Notes under the pieces: model-generated | Told to the model about the DNA's origin: nothing | Seen by the model: only the letters and a program-made list of their open reading frames with translations | Databases searched by the model: none | DNA from: WRGT01 sp964450405 | GTDB taxonomy: Bacteria > Spirochaetota > UBA4802 > UBA5550 | Direction: 5' to 3' | Assembly (NCBI GenBank): GCA_964450405.1 | Contig: CAYVCQ010000001.1 | Coordinates: 1 to 64,000, forward strand | DNA length: 64,000 nucleotides | Position numbers and translations under genes: made by a program | Shown here: one piece after another, positions 62,900 through 64,000 of the stretch | Numbering within the stretch: the stretch's first letter is position 1 | Layout of the letters: the number at the start of each line of letters is the position of its first letter

Positions 62900-63307
62900 A
62901 TGTATACTTACAACGTTTTCAACGACATGATCAAACTCAGAACTCTATTTGATGATTTTTTTGATCAGAAACCGGGATACGAAACTTCAAGAGAGTTTCC
63001 ACCCGTGCAGATCAAAGAGGGAGATGACCAGGTGACAATCCTTGCTCTTGTTCCTGGAATCCCTAATGAAAAAATCGATATTCAGCTTGTCGATGACAGC
63101 CTTATTATCAGCGGAGAGAAAAAAGATGATTACGTTGATCATCGCTATATAAGAAAAGAGAGACTTTTCGGCGGATTTAAAAAAACACTGAGACTCCCAT
63201 ACAGGGTAAAACATGACGAGATAAAGGCTGATTTAGTTAATGGTGTACTTACCATAAAACTCACTAAATCAGAAGATGCAAAACCTAAAAAAATCGAAAT
63301 CAACTAA
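62900..63307 (+). CDS. small heat-shock protein Hsp20 (second)
   Basis: The 135-residue protein begins 12 bases after the first hsp20 gene with AAGGAGG upstream. Alpha-crystallin features: PPVQIKEGDDQVTILALVPG, IDIQLVDDSLIISGEKKD, FGGFKKTLRLPYRVKHDEIK and GVLTIKLTKSE. The N-terminal arm (MIKLRTLFDDFFDQ) is short. It differs strongly in sequence from its neighbours, so the trio may form mixed oligomers. Confidence 0.93.
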   Translation: MYTYNVFNDMIKLRTLFDDFFDQKPGYETSREFPPVQIKEGDDQVTILALVPGIPNEKIDIQLVDDSLIISGEKKDDYVDHRYIRKERLFGGFKKTLRLPYRVKHDEIKADLVNGVLTIKLTKSEDAKPKKIEIN

Positions 63308-63318
63308 GGAGGCCTCAT

Positions 63319-63693
63319 ATGATGACTGAAACAGGCAGCAAAAACATTACTGAAAGTAAAAAGATTTTCCAAACACCTTCAGCAGATATATATGAAACTG
63401 AAGACATATATTCAGTTAAACTTGAGATGCCCGGTGTTGCAAAGGAAAACCTTAATGTGGTAATTGATGATGATGAACTTAAAATAACAGCAGAATCATC
63501 AATTGGAGAGAATGGCGCAAATCTGAAATATGCTGATTTTCGTACAGCTAACTTTAGCAGAACTTTCAGAGTCGGGAATGATATAGATAGAAACAGAATC
63601 GAAGCCAAACTCGACAATGGGGTCCTTACACTGATTCTGCATAAAAGCGAAGAAGTGAAGCCGAAAAAGATTTTAATCAACCAGATGAACTAG
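63319..63693 (+). CDS. small heat-shock protein Hsp20 (third)
   Basis: The 124-residue protein starts 11 bases after the second gene; GGAGG precedes an ATG doublet (63319, 63322). The alpha-crystallin domain occupies nearly all of it: PSADIYETEDIYSVKLEMPG, LNVVIDDDELKITAES, ANFSRTFRVGNDIDRNRIEA and GVLTLILHKSE. It lacks the long N-terminal arm of the first copy, which in this family limits oligomer size. It is the last gene of the heat-shock operon. Confidence 0.93.
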   Translation: MMTETGSKNITESKKIFQTPSADIYETEDIYSVKLEMPGVAKENLNVVIDDDELKITAESSIGENGANLKYADFRTANFSRTFRVGNDIDRNRIEAKLDNGVLTLILHKSEEVKPKKILINQMN

Positions 63694-63714
63694 CAGAATA
63701 AAAGTTCACTGCGT

Positions 63715-63750
63715 AATTACGAAGGGGGGGCAAAGCCCCCCTTCGTAATT
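63715..63750 (+). terminator. strong hairpin ending the hsp20 operon
   Basis: A perfect 15-base stem (63715-63729 with 63736-63750, ending in a G6/C6 block) lies 21 bases after the last stop codon. Only AATTTG follows, a weak U tract, so it may be a repeat element that also stops transcription. The hairpin at 14674-14706 is similar in build. A decayed copy of the CTTCG-family flanks (AACTGCTAAAAA, TTTTTGAGCAG) follows at 63780-63832. Confidence 0.6.
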
Positions 63751-63837
63751 AATTTGCTACATTCATTTTTACATTATTTAATAACTGCTAAAAACAGCAG
63801 ATAAAGATGTTTCCTCACCGGTTTTTGAGCAGGTACT

Positions 63838-64000
63838 TTATTTAATTTGTTTTAATGCATTAACAATATGCGAAGGAACCTTAAATTTCTTTATTGAATC
63901 AAGAACAAGACCGCCATAAAGCATTGTCATATAATAAAGGCGGATCTCTTTCTTTTTTCTTACAACAATAAGCAGATCCCTGTAGCTCTTATCGGATATA
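63838..64000 (-). CDS. C-terminus of an unidentified protein (start beyond window)
   Basis: A minus-strand frame is open from the right edge to a TAA at 63838-63840, giving the last 53 residues of a protein that begins outside the window. The visible segment, SYRDLLIVVRKKKEIRLYYM followed by a Gly-Gly turn and a lysine-rich end (SIKKFKVPSHIVNALKQIK), is basic. I do not recognise it. It converges with the hsp20 operon. Confidence 0.5.
   Translation of the reverse strand, partial: ISDKSYRDLLIVVRKKKEIRLYYMTMLYGGLVLDSIKKFKVPSHIVNALKQIK

Overview
The window reads as chromosomal DNA of a motile, diderm, low-GC spirochaete. The strongest evidence is the pair of short FlaB-type flagellins (about 280 residues, no central variable region) next to flaG and fliD. 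Three methyl-accepting chemotaxis proteins, several lipobox proteins with a relaxed -1 position, and a BamA/Omp85-like outer-membrane protein agree with this. Genes are single-copy housekeeping, envelope and signalling functions. I see no rRNA, tRNA, CRISPR array, transposase or prophage gene.

Layout. 1-5581: a minus-strand envelope cluster running off the left edge (LppM-like lipoprotein, two small exported/membrane proteins), an MBL-fold hydrolase, a DUF374-type acyltransferase and a chemotaxis receptor. 5701-10243: a periplasmic-binding-protein/histidine-kinase pair, an exported protein and a DHWC-motif cupin. 10392-18480: CsgG-like lipoprotein, divergent-PAP2 membrane protein, short QueG-like Fe-S protein, a gate-domain transporter followed by a tiny PAS protein, an iron alcohol dehydrogenase, a MORN-repeat lipoprotein bracketed by two copies of a palindromic element, and a LysE-type exporter. 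18830-30089: a PPDK-like phosphotransferase without a PEP barrel, an RsuA-type pseudouridine synthase, two more chemotaxis receptors, a degenerate SpoIIE-like phosphatase and an Omp85-like protein. 30363-35299: glycosyltransferase plus acetyltransferase, DUF3047, SanA-like, argH. 35634-35855: a probable unannotated small RNA with its own promoter and terminator. 35903-42470: the flagellar filament cluster (flaB, flaB, flaG, fliD and a protein of unknown function). 43005-50072: apgM, an SH3 membrane protein, an exported isoaspartyl methyltransferase, a membrane spermidine-synthase-like protein and an esterase. 50341-56559: GDPD/MFS pair, Fe-S protein, radical SAM protein, large exported protein. 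56895-62115: the three proteins linked to sulfide-dependent homocysteine synthesis (DUF39, UPF0280, NIL-ferredoxin) followed by a NarL-type two-component system. 62347-63750: three tandem hsp20 genes under a perfect CIRCE operator. A partial gene runs off the right edge.

Most striking signals. Both flagellin mRNA leaders carry the identical 14-base sequence TTGTTCTTTGAAAA (a boxA match), each with a small hairpin immediately upstream, the order seen in rRNA antitermination leaders. The second leader also contains a 97-nt cloverleaf-like fold. The intergenic DNA is full of palindromic elements belonging to at least four families, some sharing outer ends while differing inside. Start sites were adjusted where ribosome binding sites, signal peptides or family starts argued for it. 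All functional statements rest on reading translated sequences by eye; no database search was possible.
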